NCBI GenBank assembly: GCA_031376265.1
Contig: JANMDK010000012.1
Coordinates: forward strand, 1-19,686
Source: SZAS-79 sp031376265
GTDB taxonomy: Bacteria; Pseudomonadota; Gammaproteobacteria; Burkholderiales; SG8-39
Direction: 5' to 3'
DNA length: 19,686 nucleotides
The first letter of the stretch is position 1. Each line of letters opens with the position of its first letter. Below are positions 1 through 7,242 of this stretch, piece after piece. The notes below the pieces were generated by a model. The model did not search any database. It worked only from the letters and a program-made list of their open reading frames with translations, and was not told the DNA's origin. The position numbers and the translations under genes were made by a program.

Positions 1-25
1 CGTCGTCGCCAAAGTGATCGAGTGA
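1..25 (+). CDS. tuf: Elongation factor Tu, last codons only (partial)
   Basis: Reading from base 2, the first codons give VVAKVIE and then TGA at 23-25. This matches the usual C-terminal end of bacterial EF-Tu (GVVAKV followed by one or two residues). tuf directly before rpsJ is the standard proteobacterial arrangement, so the tail and the context agree. Only seven residues are visible, and the rest lies left of the window. EF-Tu carries aminoacyl-tRNA to the ribosome as a GTP complex. The identification rests on a very short stretch plus gene order. Confidence 0.8.
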
Positions 26-27
26 CG

Positions 28-339
28 ATGGAAAGCCAACGCATCCGAATTCGCCTTAAGGCGTTCGATTACCGGCTGATCGACCAGTCGGCGCTCGAGA
101 TCGTCGACACGGCCAAGCGTACGGGCGCCGTGGTACGCGGCCCGGTGCCGCTGCCGACGCGCAAGGCGCGCTTCGACCTGCTGCGCTCGCCGCACGCCGA
201 CAAGACCTCGCGCGAACAGCTCGAGATCCGCACGCACCTGCGCCTCATGGACATCATCGACCCGACCGACAAGACGGTGGACGCGCTAATGAAGCTCGAC
301 CTGCCCGCGGGCGTGGACGTGGAAATCAAGGTTCAGTAA
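28..339 (+). CDS. rpsJ: 30S ribosomal protein S10
   Basis: The 103-residue protein is S10, a 30S head protein that also acts as NusE in transcription antitermination. It begins MESQRIRIRLKAFDYRLID and contains RTGAVVRGPVPLPTRK and EIRTHLRLMDIIDPTDKTVD, both typical of the family. An in-frame GTG at 22-24 overlaps the tuf stop and would add two residues. I chose ATG at 28 because it gives the family's usual 103 residues and because GAG at 20-22 can serve as a weak Shine-Dalgarno site. The gene starts 2 nt after tuf, so it is probably translated by coupling and transcribed with tuf. There is no room for a separate S10-operon leader in front of it. Confidence 0.97.
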   Translation: MESQRIRIRLKAFDYRLIDQSALEIVDTAKRTGAVVRGPVPLPTRKARFDLLRSPHADKTSREQLEIRTHLRLMDIIDPTDKTVDALMKLDLPAGVDVEIKVQ

Positions 340-374
340 CGAGACTCAAAGCAGCACGCGGTATTAAGTGAAGG

Positions 375-412
375 GCCGGCCAATTGCAGCCGGCGCCCGG
401 GAAAGTCCCGGG
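375..412 (+). promoter_or_regulatory. Two adjacent GC-rich inverted repeats in the rpsJ-rplC gap
   Basis: The 95-nt gap between rpsJ and rplC contains GCCGGC (375-380), an 8-nt loop and GCCGGC (389-394). Directly after it come CCCGGG (396-401), a 5-nt loop and CCCGGG (407-412). Each pair can form a 6-bp all-GC stem. No T run follows, so these are not a classical terminator. The rplC Shine-Dalgarno AAGAGG starts 9 nt after the second stem. A role in translational control, attenuation or mRNA processing is an inference. This is the only sizeable non-coding stretch in the S10 part. Confidence 0.5.
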
Positions 413-434
413 AAATAAACAAGAGGTTCAAGTC

Positions 435-1073
435 ATGACAATGGGACTCGTCGGCCGCAAGGTCGGCATGACGCGCATCTTCACGGACGAGGGCGATACC
501 CTCCCGGTGACGGTGCTCGACGTGTCCGACAACCGGATCACGCAGATCAAATCGCCGGACAAGGATGGCTATTCGGCCGTCCAGGTCACGTTCGGCAAGC
601 GCCGCGCAAGCCGCGTTCGCAAGTCGCTGGCCGGGCACCTGGCGAAAGCCGGAGTGGAAGCCGGGCACATCCTCAGGGAATTCCGCGCCAAGCCCGAAGA
701 GCTCTCTGCCCTCAAGGTCGGCGGCAAGATGGACGTGGAGATGTTCAAGCCGGGCCAGATGGTCGACGTCACCGGCATCACGCAGGGCAAGGGATTTGCC
801 GGCGTCATCAAGCGCCATCATTTCTCCTCCAACCGCGAGACGCACGGCAATTCGCGCTCCACGCGCAAGCCCGGCTCGACCGGCCAGGCGCAGGATCCGG
901 GCCGCGTTTTTCCGGGCAAGCGCATGCCGGGCCAGCTCGGCAACGTGAAGCGCACCACCCAGAACCTCGAGATCCTGCGTGTAGACGCTGCTCGCGGACT
1001 CCTGATGATCAAGGGCGCTGTGCCCGGCTCCAAGGGGCGCGATGTCATCGTGCGCCCGGCGGTGAAGGGCTAA
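435..1073 (+). CDS. rplC: 50S ribosomal protein L3
   Basis: This 212-residue protein is L3, an early-assembly 50S protein whose central loop reaches toward the peptidyl transferase centre. It opens MTMGLVGRKVGMTRIFTDEG and carries the conserved ITQGKGFAGVIKRHHF and THGNSRSTRKPGSTGQ segments around residues 115-155, followed by PGKRMPGQLGN. Q154, within the glycine-rich HGN...GSTGQ stretch, is the position methylated by PrmB in some bacteria. ATG at 435 is preferred over ATG at 441 because AAGAGG at 421-426 lies 8 nt upstream of it. The length is close to the 209 residues of the E. coli protein. It follows the hairpin-bearing gap after rpsJ. Confidence 0.97.
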   Translation: MTMGLVGRKVGMTRIFTDEGDTLPVTVLDVSDNRITQIKSPDKDGYSAVQVTFGKRRASRVRKSLAGHLAKAGVEAGHILREFRAKPEELSALKVGGKMDVEMFKPGQMVDVTGITQGKGFAGVIKRHHFSSNRETHGNSRSTRKPGSTGQAQDPGRVFPGKRMPGQLGNVKRTTQNLEILRVDAARGLLMIKGAVPGSKGRDVIVRPAVKG

Positions 1074-1082
1074 AGGGACGCC

Positions 1083-1703
1083 ATGGAACTGAAACTGATA
1101 GACGACAAGGGCGCGGCTTCGTCGACATATGACGCGCCGGATGCCGTGTTTGGCCGCGAATTCAACCAGGACCTGGTGCACCAGGTCGTGATCGCGTACC
1201 AGGCGAACGCCCGCATGGGCACGCGCAAGCAGAAAGAACGCAGCGAGATCGCCAAGTCGACCCGCAAGCCGTGGCGCCAGAAGGGCACCGGCCGCGCTCG
1301 CGCGGGGATGGCCTCGAGCCCGTTGTGGCGCGGCGGCGGCAAGATCTTCGCCTCGAGCCCCGACGAGAATTTTTCGCACAAGGTGAACCGCAAGATGTTC
1401 CGCGCGGGGATGGCGTCGCTGATCTCGCAGCTGGTGCGCGAAGATCGTATCCGCGTGGTCGACGAATTCAAGCTCGACTCGCCCAAGACCAAGGCGCTCG
1501 CACAGAAAGTGAAATCGCTCGGCTTCGACCGCCTGCTGGTGATCACCGACGAGATCGACGAGAACCTCTACCTCTCGGCACGCAACCTCATGAACGTAGA
1601 GATCATGGAGGCGCGGCACGCGGACCCGGTATCGCTGGTGCGTTATCCGAACGTGCTGCTGACGAGGAAGGCAGTCGCCAAATTCGAGGAGCTGTTCAAA
1701 TGA
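1083..1703 (+). CDS. rplD: 50S ribosomal protein L4
   Basis: L4 (206 residues) binds 23S rRNA domain I, and its long loop lines the peptide exit tunnel. The loop is recognisable at about residues 40-80 (RMGTRKQKERSEIAKSTRKP then WRQKGTGRARAG). The globular C-terminal part includes SKTKALAQKVKSLGF-like and NLMNVEIM-like segments. In E. coli, L4 also represses its own S10 operon through a leader RNA. That leader position is absent here because tuf abuts rpsJ. The purine-rich sequence around the rplC stop (AAAGGGA) is the ribosome-binding site. The stop overlaps the rplW start as ATGA, which suggests translational coupling. Confidence 0.97.
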   Translation: MELKLIDDKGAASSTYDAPDAVFGREFNQDLVHQVVIAYQANARMGTRKQKERSEIAKSTRKPWRQKGTGRARAGMASSPLWRGGGKIFASSPDENFSHKVNRKMFRAGMASLISQLVREDRIRVVDEFKLDSPKTKALAQKVKSLGFDRLLVITDEIDENLYLSARNLMNVEIMEARHADPVSLVRYPNVLLTRKAVAKFEELFK

Positions 1704-2014
1704 GCGCGCCCAAGAAATACAGCCCCGAGCAACTCATGAACGTGGTGCTGGCCCCGATCGTCTCCGAGAAGAGCACGATGGTGGCCGACAAGAACGAGCA
1801 GGTCGTGTTCCGCGTCGCCGATGCCGCCACCAAGCCCGAGATCAAGGCCGCCGTCGAGCTGCTCTTCAAGGTCAAGGTCGAGTCGGTGCAGGTGCTCTCC
1901 GTCAAGGGCAAGGAAAAGCGATTCGGCCGCATGCAGGGCCGCCGCCGCAACTGGAAGAAAGCCTACGTGTGCCTCGCACCCGGGCAGGAAATCAACTTCG
2001 GAGCGCTGGAGTAA
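1700..2014 (+). CDS. rplW: 50S ribosomal protein L23
   Basis: L23 (104 residues) sits at the tunnel exit of the large subunit and is the docking site for trigger factor and SRP. Typical segments are APIVSEKST near residue 17, ATKPEIKAAVELLFKVKV in the middle and GRRRNWKKAYVCL near the end. The ATG at 1700 overlaps the rplD stop (ATGA). A second in-frame ATG at codon 13 would remove the N-terminal helix seen in other L23 proteins, so the longer form is preferred. Length is near the 100 residues of E. coli L23. Confidence 0.95.
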   Translation: MSAPKKYSPEQLMNVVLAPIVSEKSTMVADKNEQVVFRVADAATKPEIKAAVELLFKVKVESVQVLSVKGKEKRFGRMQGRRRNWKKAYVCLAPGQEINFGALE

Positions 2015-2017
2015 GCC

Positions 2018-2845
2018 ATGGCACTCATCAAGGTCAAACCCACTTCGCCCGGGCGCCGTTCGCTGGTCAAGGTCGTCAGCCCGGACCTGCACAAGGGCGC
2101 GCCGCATGCGCCCCTGCTGTCGCCGCAAAGCAAGAAAGCCGGCCGCAACAACCATGGCCGCATCACGATGCGCCACCAGGGTGGCGGCCACAAGCAGCAC
2201 TACCGGATCATCGACTTCAAGCGCGGCAAGGACACGATTCCCGCCAAGGTCGAGCGGCTCGAGTACGACCCGAACCGCAGCGCGAACCTTGCCCTGTTGC
2301 TGTATGCGGACGGGGAGCGCCGTTACATCATCGCCCCCAAGGGCGTGAGCGTCGACATGCTGCTGGTTTCGGGCTCCGAAGCGCCGATCAAGGCGGGCAA
2401 CGCCCTGCCGCTTCGCAATATCCCGGTCGGCACGACGATCCACTGCATCGAGATGCAGCCCGGCAAGGGCGCGCAGATCGCGCGCTCCGCCGGCGCCAGC
2501 GTGCAGCTGCTCGCCCGCGAAGGCAGCTACGCGCAGCTCAGGCTGCGCTCGGGCGAGATACGCAAGGTGCACGTCGACTGCCGCGCCACGATCGGCGAAG
2601 TCGGCAATGAGGAGCACAACCTGCGTTCCATCGGCAAGGCCGGCGCGAAGCGCTGGCGCGGCATCCGTCCGACGGTGCGTGGCGTTGCAATGAACCCGAT
2701 CGATCACCCCCACGGCGGCGGCGAAGGCCGCACGTCGTCCGGGCGTCCCCCAGTTTCACCGTGGGGCACCCAGACGAAGGGCTACAAGACACGGCGCAAC
2801 AAGCGGACGCAGGGCATGATCGTCCGCGACCGCCGCCGTTCATAA
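2018..2845 (+). CDS. rplB: 50S ribosomal protein L2
   Basis: L2 (275 residues) is one of the proteins nearest the peptidyl transferase centre and is needed for subunit association. The signature MNPIDHPHGGGEGRTS lies at about residues 225-240. H230 corresponds to the functionally important His229 of E. coli. The N-terminal RNA-binding part has GRNNHGRITMRHQGGGHK, and the C-terminal tail is strongly basic (GYKTRRNKRT). GGAG at 2008-2011 sits 6 nt before the ATG, overlapping the end of rplW, with a 3-nt gap between the genes. The length matches the family. Confidence 0.98.
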   Translation: MALIKVKPTSPGRRSLVKVVSPDLHKGAPHAPLLSPQSKKAGRNNHGRITMRHQGGGHKQHYRIIDFKRGKDTIPAKVERLEYDPNRSANLALLLYADGERRYIIAPKGVSVDMLLVSGSEAPIKAGNALPLRNIPVGTTIHCIEMQPGKGAQIARSAGASVQLLAREGSYAQLRLRSGEIRKVHVDCRATIGEVGNEEHNLRSIGKAGAKRWRGIRPTVRGVAMNPIDHPHGGGEGRTSSGRPPVSPWGTQTKGYKTRRNKRTQGMIVRDRRRS

Positions 2846-2863
2846 CGAGGCGCGAGGAAAAAA

Positions 2864-3163
2864 ATGGCTCGTTCCATAAAGAAAGGTCCCTTCGTGGACC
2901 ACCACCTGCTGGGCAAGGTCGACAAGATCCGCGGCACGAACGACAAGCGCCCGATCAAGACCTGGTCCCGCCGCTCGACGATCGTTCCCGATTTCGTGGG
3001 GCTGACGATCGCCGTGCACAACGGCAAGCAGCACATCCCCGTGTTCGTCACGGAAAACATGGTCGGCCACAAGCTCGGGGAGTTCGCGCTCACGCGGACC
3101 TTCAAGGGCCACTCGGCCGACAAGAAAACTTCGGGAACGCCCACTGCGGCGCCGAAGAAGTAA
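2864..3163 (+). CDS. rpsS: 30S ribosomal protein S19
   Basis: S19 (99 residues) forms a complex with S13 in the 30S head and contacts tRNA near the A site. It starts MARSIKKGPFVDHHLL and contains TWSRRSTIVPDFVGLTIAVH and KLGEFALTRTFKGH, all canonical. The C-terminal tail (KTSGTPTAAPKK) is a few residues longer than in E. coli (92). AGGA at 2855-2858 within a purine-rich run gives a good ribosome-binding site. Neighbours rplB and rplV are the expected ones. Confidence 0.97.
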   Translation: MARSIKKGPFVDHHLLGKVDKIRGTNDKRPIKTWSRRSTIVPDFVGLTIAVHNGKQHIPVFVTENMVGHKLGEFALTRTFKGHSADKKTSGTPTAAPKK

Positions 3164-3172
3164 GGAGTGCTC

Positions 3173-3502
3173 ATGGAAACCAAAGCATCCCTGCGCGGCG
3201 CGCGCCTCTCGGCACAGAAAGGCCGCCTCGTCGCCGACCAGATCCGCGGCCTGCCGGTCGACCGCGCGCTGAACGTGCTGCAGTTCAGCCCGAAGAAGGG
3301 CGCCGTCCTGATCAAGAAGGTGCTCGAGTCGGCGATCGCGAACGCCGAGCACAACGACGGCGCGGATATCGACGCGCTGAAGGTAAAGACGATTTACGTC
3401 GAGCGGGGCGCGTTCCTCAAGCGCTTCCAGGCGCGTGCCAAGGGCCGCGGCAACCGCGTGCTCAAGCACTCGTGCCACATCTACATCACGGTCGGGGACT
3501 AA
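3173..3502 (+). CDS. rplV: 50S ribosomal protein L22
   Basis: L22 (109 residues) has a long beta hairpin that lines the nascent peptide tunnel, and changes in that loop give macrolide resistance in other bacteria. Visible features are SAQKGRLVADQIRGLPV at the N-terminal end, the highly conserved KKVLESAIANAEHNDGADID in the middle and the hairpin region RFQARAKGRGNRVLK near residues 85-100. I chose ATG at 3173 over GTG at 3167 because AAGGAG (3162-3167) lies 5 nt before the ATG and the resulting METK start matches relatives. No loop insertion or deletion is obvious. Confidence 0.96.
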   Translation: METKASLRGARLSAQKGRLVADQIRGLPVDRALNVLQFSPKKGAVLIKKVLESAIANAEHNDGADIDALKVKTIYVERGAFLKRFQARAKGRGNRVLKHSCHIYITVGD

Positions 3503-3511
3503 GGGAACACT

Positions 3512-4471
<960 letters not shown>

Positions 4472-4474
4472 CAA

Positions 4475-4888
4475 ATGCTTCAGCCATCACGCACCAAGTA
4501 TCGCAAGCAGCAGAAAGGCCGGAACACCGGCAAGGCCACCCGCGGCAACAAGGTGTCCTTCGGCGAGTACGGCCTCAAGGCCATCGGTCGCGGGCGCCTC
4601 ACGGCGCGCCAGATCGAGGCCGCCCGCCGCGCCATGACCCGCCACATCAAGCGTGGCGGCCGGATCTGGATCCGCATCTTCCCGGACAAGCCGATCTCGA
4701 CCAAGCCGGCCGAGGTCCGCATGGGCAACGGCAAGGGCAATCCGGAATATTTCGTTGCCGAGATCCAGCCCGGCAAGGTTCTTTACGAGATGGACGGCGT
4801 GGACGAGCCGCTGGCCCGCGAGGCTTTTGCCCTCGCGGCAGCCAAGCTGCCGATCAAGACCGCGTTCGTGCATCGAATGTTGGGGTAA
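4475..4888 (+). CDS. rplP: 50S ribosomal protein L16
   Basis: L16 (137 residues) helps organise the A-site region and the 5S rRNA side of the large subunit. It begins MLQPSRTKYRKQQKGRNTG and contains GRGRLTARQIEAARRAM, WIRIFPDKP and EMDGVDEPLAREAF, all conserved. R82 corresponds to E. coli Arg81, the residue hydroxylated by the YcfD/RoxA oxygenase. AAGGAG at 4463-4468 lies inside the last codons of rpsC, 6 nt before the ATG. Length equals the family norm (136 in E. coli). Confidence 0.97.
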   Translation: MLQPSRTKYRKQQKGRNTGKATRGNKVSFGEYGLKAIGRGRLTARQIEAARRAMTRHIKRGGRIWIRIFPDKPISTKPAEVRMGNGKGNPEYFVAEIQPGKVLYEMDGVDEPLAREAFALAAAKLPIKTAFVHRMLG

Positions 4889-4891
4889 GCC

Positions 4892-5083
4892 ATGAAATCC
4901 AGCGAACTGCGAGCCAAGACCAATGACGAGCTCTCCAAGGAGCTCAACGACCTGCTGAAAGCGCAATTCGGGCTGCGGATGCAGCTCGCCACCCAGCAGC
5001 TGACAAACACCAGCCAGATGAAGAAGGTGCGCCGCGACATTGCGCGCGTACGCACTGCGCTGAAGGAGAAAGCACCCAAATGA
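4892..5083 (+). CDS. rpmC: 50S ribosomal protein L29
   Basis: L29 (63 residues) is a small two-helix protein near the tunnel exit next to L23. The pattern MKSSELRAKTNDELSKELND followed by KAQFGLRMQLATQQL and a basic second helix (KKVRRDIARVRTALKEK) is typical. It starts 3 nt after rplP, and its stop overlaps the rpsQ start (ATGA), so translation of the three genes is likely coupled. GGGG at 4882-4885 is the probable ribosome-binding site. Confidence 0.95.
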   Translation: MKSSELRAKTNDELSKELNDLLKAQFGLRMQLATQQLTNTSQMKKVRRDIARVRTALKEKAPK

Positions 5084-5376
5084 CGACCGAACAAGCGACC
5101 CCCGCAAAGCCCGTTGCCCGGGCCAAGAACCAGCGCACGCTGGTCGGGCGCGTGGTCAGCGACAAGATGCAGAAAACGGTGACCGTTCTGGTCGAGCGCA
5201 AGGTGAAGCACCCGCGGATCGGCAAGATCGTGACCCGCTCGAGCAAGTACCACGCGCATTCGGAAGCCAACGAGTTCAAGGAAGGCGACCTCGTCGAGAT
5301 CGCCGAATGCCGGCCGCTCTCGAAGACCAAGGCCTGGAAGGTCACCAAGCTGCTGGAGAAGTCGAAAGCCGTGTAA
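5080..5376 (+). CDS. rpsQ: 30S ribosomal protein S17
   Basis: S17 (98 residues) is an OB-fold protein that binds 16S rRNA early in 30S assembly. The core starts near residue 18 with RTLVGRVVSDKMQKTVTVLV and ends with the very conserved ECRPLSKTKAWKV. The first 17 residues (MTTEQATPAKPVARAKN) are an extra head compared with the 84-residue E. coli protein. AAGGAG at 5063-5068 is 11 nt upstream of the ATG, and the start overlaps the rpmC stop. It is the last gene before the promoter-bearing gap, so the S10 transcript may end or be joined by a new start after it. Confidence 0.96.
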   Translation: MTTEQATPAKPVARAKNQRTLVGRVVSDKMQKTVTVLVERKVKHPRIGKIVTRSSKYHAHSEANEFKEGDLVEIAECRPLSKTKAWKVTKLLEKSKAV

Positions 5377-5391
5377 TTGGTGGCGACTTGT

Positions 5392-5421
5392 TTGCCACAG
5401 GCGCGTGTTTAAGGATATAAT
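5392..5421 (+). promoter_or_regulatory. Sigma-70 promoter for the spc part
   Basis: A perfect -10 hexamer TATAAT lies at 5416-5421. An 18-nt spacer separates it from TTGCCA at 5392-5397, which matches the -35 consensus at four of six positions (TTG and the final A). The site begins 15 nt after the rpsQ stop and lies 116 nt before the rplN start, where E. coli also has its spc promoter. The core TTTAAGGATATAAT is almost the same as in the promoter before rpsM. The start of transcription would be near 5428. The AT-rich block stands out in an otherwise GC-rich region. Confidence 0.8.
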
Positions 5422-5427
5422 TTAAAG

Positions 5428-5537
5428 CTTTCCCGCTCCCGGAAGTTCTTCTGGTGAGCGGATTCGAACCCGGACGGGATCCAAAACTGGCCGTATCGCC
5501 CCAGGGCGGCGCGGACAAGTTGGATGGAGAACTACCT
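5428..5537 (+). promoter_or_regulatory. Untranslated leader of the spc part
   Basis: About 110 nt separate the predicted transcription start from the rplN ATG. The stretch contains one short possible stem, CGCC (5497-5500) with GGCG (5505-5508), and another small CCC/GGG pairing around 5469-5477. It ends in the GGAGA ribosome-binding site at 5526-5530, 7 nt before ATG 5538. A GTG-started extension of rplN back to 5454 stays open but has no similarity to L14, so I treat the region as untranslated. I recognise no known riboswitch or ribosomal protein binding structure here. Confidence 0.45.
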
Positions 5538-5906
5538 ATGATTCAGATGCAGTCCATATTGGACGTTGCCGACAATACCGGCGCTCGCGCCGTCATGTGC
5601 ATCAAGGTGCTCGGCGGCTCCAAGCGCCGCTATGCCGGAATCGGCGACATCATCAAGGTGAGCATCAAGGATGCCGCGCCGCGCGGCCGCGTGAAAAAGG
5701 GCGAGATCTACCATGCCGTGGTCGTGCGCACCGCCAAGGGCGTGCGCCGTTCCGACGGCTCGCTTATCAAGTTCGACGGCAATGCGGCAGTCCTGCTTTC
5801 CGCCAAATTCGAGCCGATCGGCACCCGAATCTTCGGGCCGGTGACCAGGGAACTGCGCACCGAGCGTTTCATGAAGATCGTGTCGCTCGCGCCAGAAGTT
5901 CTGTGA
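5538..5906 (+). CDS. rplN: 50S ribosomal protein L14
   Basis: L14 (122 residues) lies at the subunit interface and forms an intersubunit bridge with 16S rRNA. The sequence MIQMQSILDVADNTGARAVM and the segments RGRVKKGEIYHAVVVRTAKG and FEPIGTRIFGPVTRELR are canonical. The ATG at 5538 has GGAGA 7 nt upstream and gives the family length (123 in E. coli). The open frame continues upstream to a GTG at 5454, but that part does not look like L14. This is the first gene after the spc promoter. Confidence 0.97.
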   Translation: MIQMQSILDVADNTGARAVMCIKVLGGSKRRYAGIGDIIKVSIKDAAPRGRVKKGEIYHAVVVRTAKGVRRSDGSLIKFDGNAAVLLSAKFEPIGTRIFGPVTRELRTERFMKIVSLAPEVL

Positions 5907-5925
5907 GCGTTGTAAAGGGCCGAAC

Positions 5926-6243
5926 ATGAACCGAATCAAAAAGGGCGACGAGGTGATCGTCATCTCGGGACGCGACAAGGGCAAGCGGGGCGCCGTGGTG
6001 CGCCGCGTCGACGACGATTACATCGTCGTCGAGGGCGTCAACCGGGCGAAGAAGCACGCCCGCCCGAACCCCATGAAGGGAATCACCGGCGGCATCGTCG
6101 ACAAGGACCTGCCGATCCATATCTCCAACGTCGCGCTGTTCAACCCGGCAACCCAGAAAGCCGACCGCGTGGGCATCAAGAGCCTCGACGGTGGCCGCAA
6201 GGTGCGGGTGTTCAAGTCGAACGGCGAACAGGTCGACGCGTAA
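5926..6243 (+). CDS. rplX: 50S ribosomal protein L24
   Basis: L24 (105 residues) starts 50S assembly by binding the 5' end of 23S rRNA. The N-terminal KOW motif is clear (KKGDEVIVISGRDKGKRGAV, residues 5-24). It is followed by VEGVNRAKKHARPNP and the conserved LPIHISNVALFNP. AAAGGG at 5914-5919 lies 6 nt before the ATG. The length matches the family (104 in E. coli). The 12-nt gap to rplE is the region where E. coli carries the S8 feedback site. Here rplE begins with an unusual extension instead. Confidence 0.97.
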   Translation: MNRIKKGDEVIVISGRDKGKRGAVVRRVDDDYIVVEGVNRAKKHARPNPMKGITGGIVDKDLPIHISNVALFNPATQKADRVGIKSLDGGRKVRVFKSNGEQVDA

Positions 6244-6255
6244 GGAGCGAGAGAG

Positions 6256-6915
6256 ATGGCGAAGGAAGCTACGAAAGATACGACGAAGGAATCCGCAAAG
6301 GCGACGCGGGCATCCAAGGCTGCCGCTGCGGCTGCCGCGGCCTCGGTCGGCAAGCAATCCGCGGTCGGCGCGCAGGCGGCCCGCCTGCAGGTCGTCTATC
6401 GCGAGAAGATCGCGCCGGAACTCATGAAGAAGTTCGGCTACAAGTCGGTCATGCAGGTACCGCGAGTTCAGAAGATCACCCTCAACATGGGGGTCGGCGA
6501 CGCCACCAGCGACAAGAAGATCCTCGATTCGGCCTTCGCGGACATGATCAAGATCGCCGGCCAGAAGCCGGTGGTGACCAAATCCCGCAAGTCGATCGCG
6601 GCGTTCAAGCTGCGCGCCGGCGTGCCCATCGGCTGCATGGTGACCTTGCGCGGCGCCCGCATGTACGAATTCCTCGACCGCCTGGTCACGATCGCGATTC
6701 CCCGCATCCGCGACTTCCGCGGCATCTCGGGCCGCGCGTTCGACGGCCGCGGGAACTACAACCTCGGCGTCAAGGAACAGATCATTTTTCCGGAGATCGA
6801 CTACGACAAGGTCGATGCGCTGCGGGGCATGAACATCAGCATCTCCACCACTGCAAAATCCGACGAAGAGGCACGTGCCCTGCTGGCCGCGTTCCGCTTC
6901 CCGTTCCGGACCTGA
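6256..6915 (+). CDS. rplE: 50S ribosomal protein L5 with Ala/Lys/Thr-rich N-terminal extension
   Basis: L5 (219 residues) binds 5S rRNA in the central protuberance and contacts P-site tRNA. The L5 core starts near residue 43 (RLQVVYREK) and includes SVMQVPRVQKITLNMGVGDA, GQKPVVTKSRKSIAAFK, RIRDFRGISGRAFDGRGNY and TTAKSDEEARALLAAF. E. coli L5 has 179 residues, so about 40 residues are added at the N-terminal end: an acidic/basic Lys-Thr stretch, then a run of alanines near residues 23-31. The start is well supported. AAGGAG at 6242-6247 lies 8 nt upstream, and no ATG, GTG or TTG occurs in frame between codon 1 and the L5 core. The extension is therefore real in this sequence, though its function is unknown. 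Confidence 0.95.
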   Translation: MAKEATKDTTKESAKATRASKAAAAAAAASVGKQSAVGAQAARLQVVYREKIAPELMKKFGYKSVMQVPRVQKITLNMGVGDATSDKKILDSAFADMIKIAGQKPVVTKSRKSIAAFKLRAGVPIGCMVTLRGARMYEFLDRLVTIAIPRIRDFRGISGRAFDGRGNYNLGVKEQIIFPEIDYDKVDALRGMNISISTTAKSDEEARALLAAFRFPFRT

Positions 6916-6926
6916 GGAAACCAGAC

Positions 6927-7232
6927 ATGGCCAAACTCTCCGTCATCAATCGCGACAAGAAGCGCCGCGAAACCGTCAAGAAATTCAAGGTGAAGCGCGC
7001 TGCGCTTCTCGAGACGATCAACAACCAGAAGGCCTCGGACGAGGACCGCGAAGCCGCGCGCGTGAAGCTTCAGCTTCTTCCGCGCGACGCATCGCCCGTG
7101 CGCCTGCGCAACCGCTGCGCGATCACCGGGCGTCCGCGGGGCGTGTACCGCAAATTCGGCCTCGGCCGCAGCAAGCTTCGCGACTTCATCATGGCCGGCG
7201 AAGTGCCGGGCGTGATCAAGGCCAGTTGGTAA
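6927..7232 (+). CDS. rpsN: 30S ribosomal protein S14, zinc-free type
   Basis: S14 (101 residues) is a 30S head protein next to S10 and S19. It has the long form of proteobacteria, with RETVKKFKVKRAALLETINN at the N-terminal side and the conserved C-terminal end RKFGLGRSKLRDFIMAGEVPG. Only one cysteine is present, in RNRCAITGRPRG, instead of the two CxxC pairs of the short zinc-binding S14. It therefore does not need zinc. GAGGAAA at 6914-6920, overlapping the rplE stop, is the ribosome-binding site. Confidence 0.97.
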   Translation: MAKLSVINRDKKRRETVKKFKVKRAALLETINNQKASDEDREAARVKLQLLPRDASPVRLRNRCAITGRPRGVYRKFGLGRSKLRDFIMAGEVPGVIKASW

Positions 7233-7242
7233 GGAGAGCCGC

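Noticed and set aside
22..24. GTG start for rpsJ overlapping the tuf stop
   Set aside because: ATG at 28 gives the family's standard length, and the GTG form has no better ribosome-binding site.
332..367. Possible promoter in the rpsJ-rplC gap (TATTAA at 362-367)
   Set aside because: No -35 element lies at a suitable distance; the nearest TTCAGT is 24 nt away.
396..412. CCCGGG inverted repeat as a terminator after rpsJ
   Set aside because: There is no T run after the stem, and essential genes of the same cluster follow, so full termination is unlikely.
333..1619. Long - strand open frame opposite rplC and rplD (and similar ones opposite rplB, rpsC, secY and rpoA)
   Set aside because: These are antisense shadows of GC-rich, codon-biased genes. 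They show His/Arg/Leu/Ala-rich composition and no conserved motif.
5452..5471. On the - strand this reads GGGTTCGAATCC and ends in CACCA, like a tRNA T-arm and 3' end
   Set aside because: The T stem pairs at only about two positions, the acceptor strand is too short, and no D or anticodon arm is found upstream. It is probably chance; an attachment-site remnant is not supported by any nearby mobile gene.
5454..5537. Upstream extension of rplN to a GTG start
   Set aside because: The extra 28 codons have no similarity to L14, lie in the promoter leader, and the ATG at 5538 has a proper ribosome-binding site.
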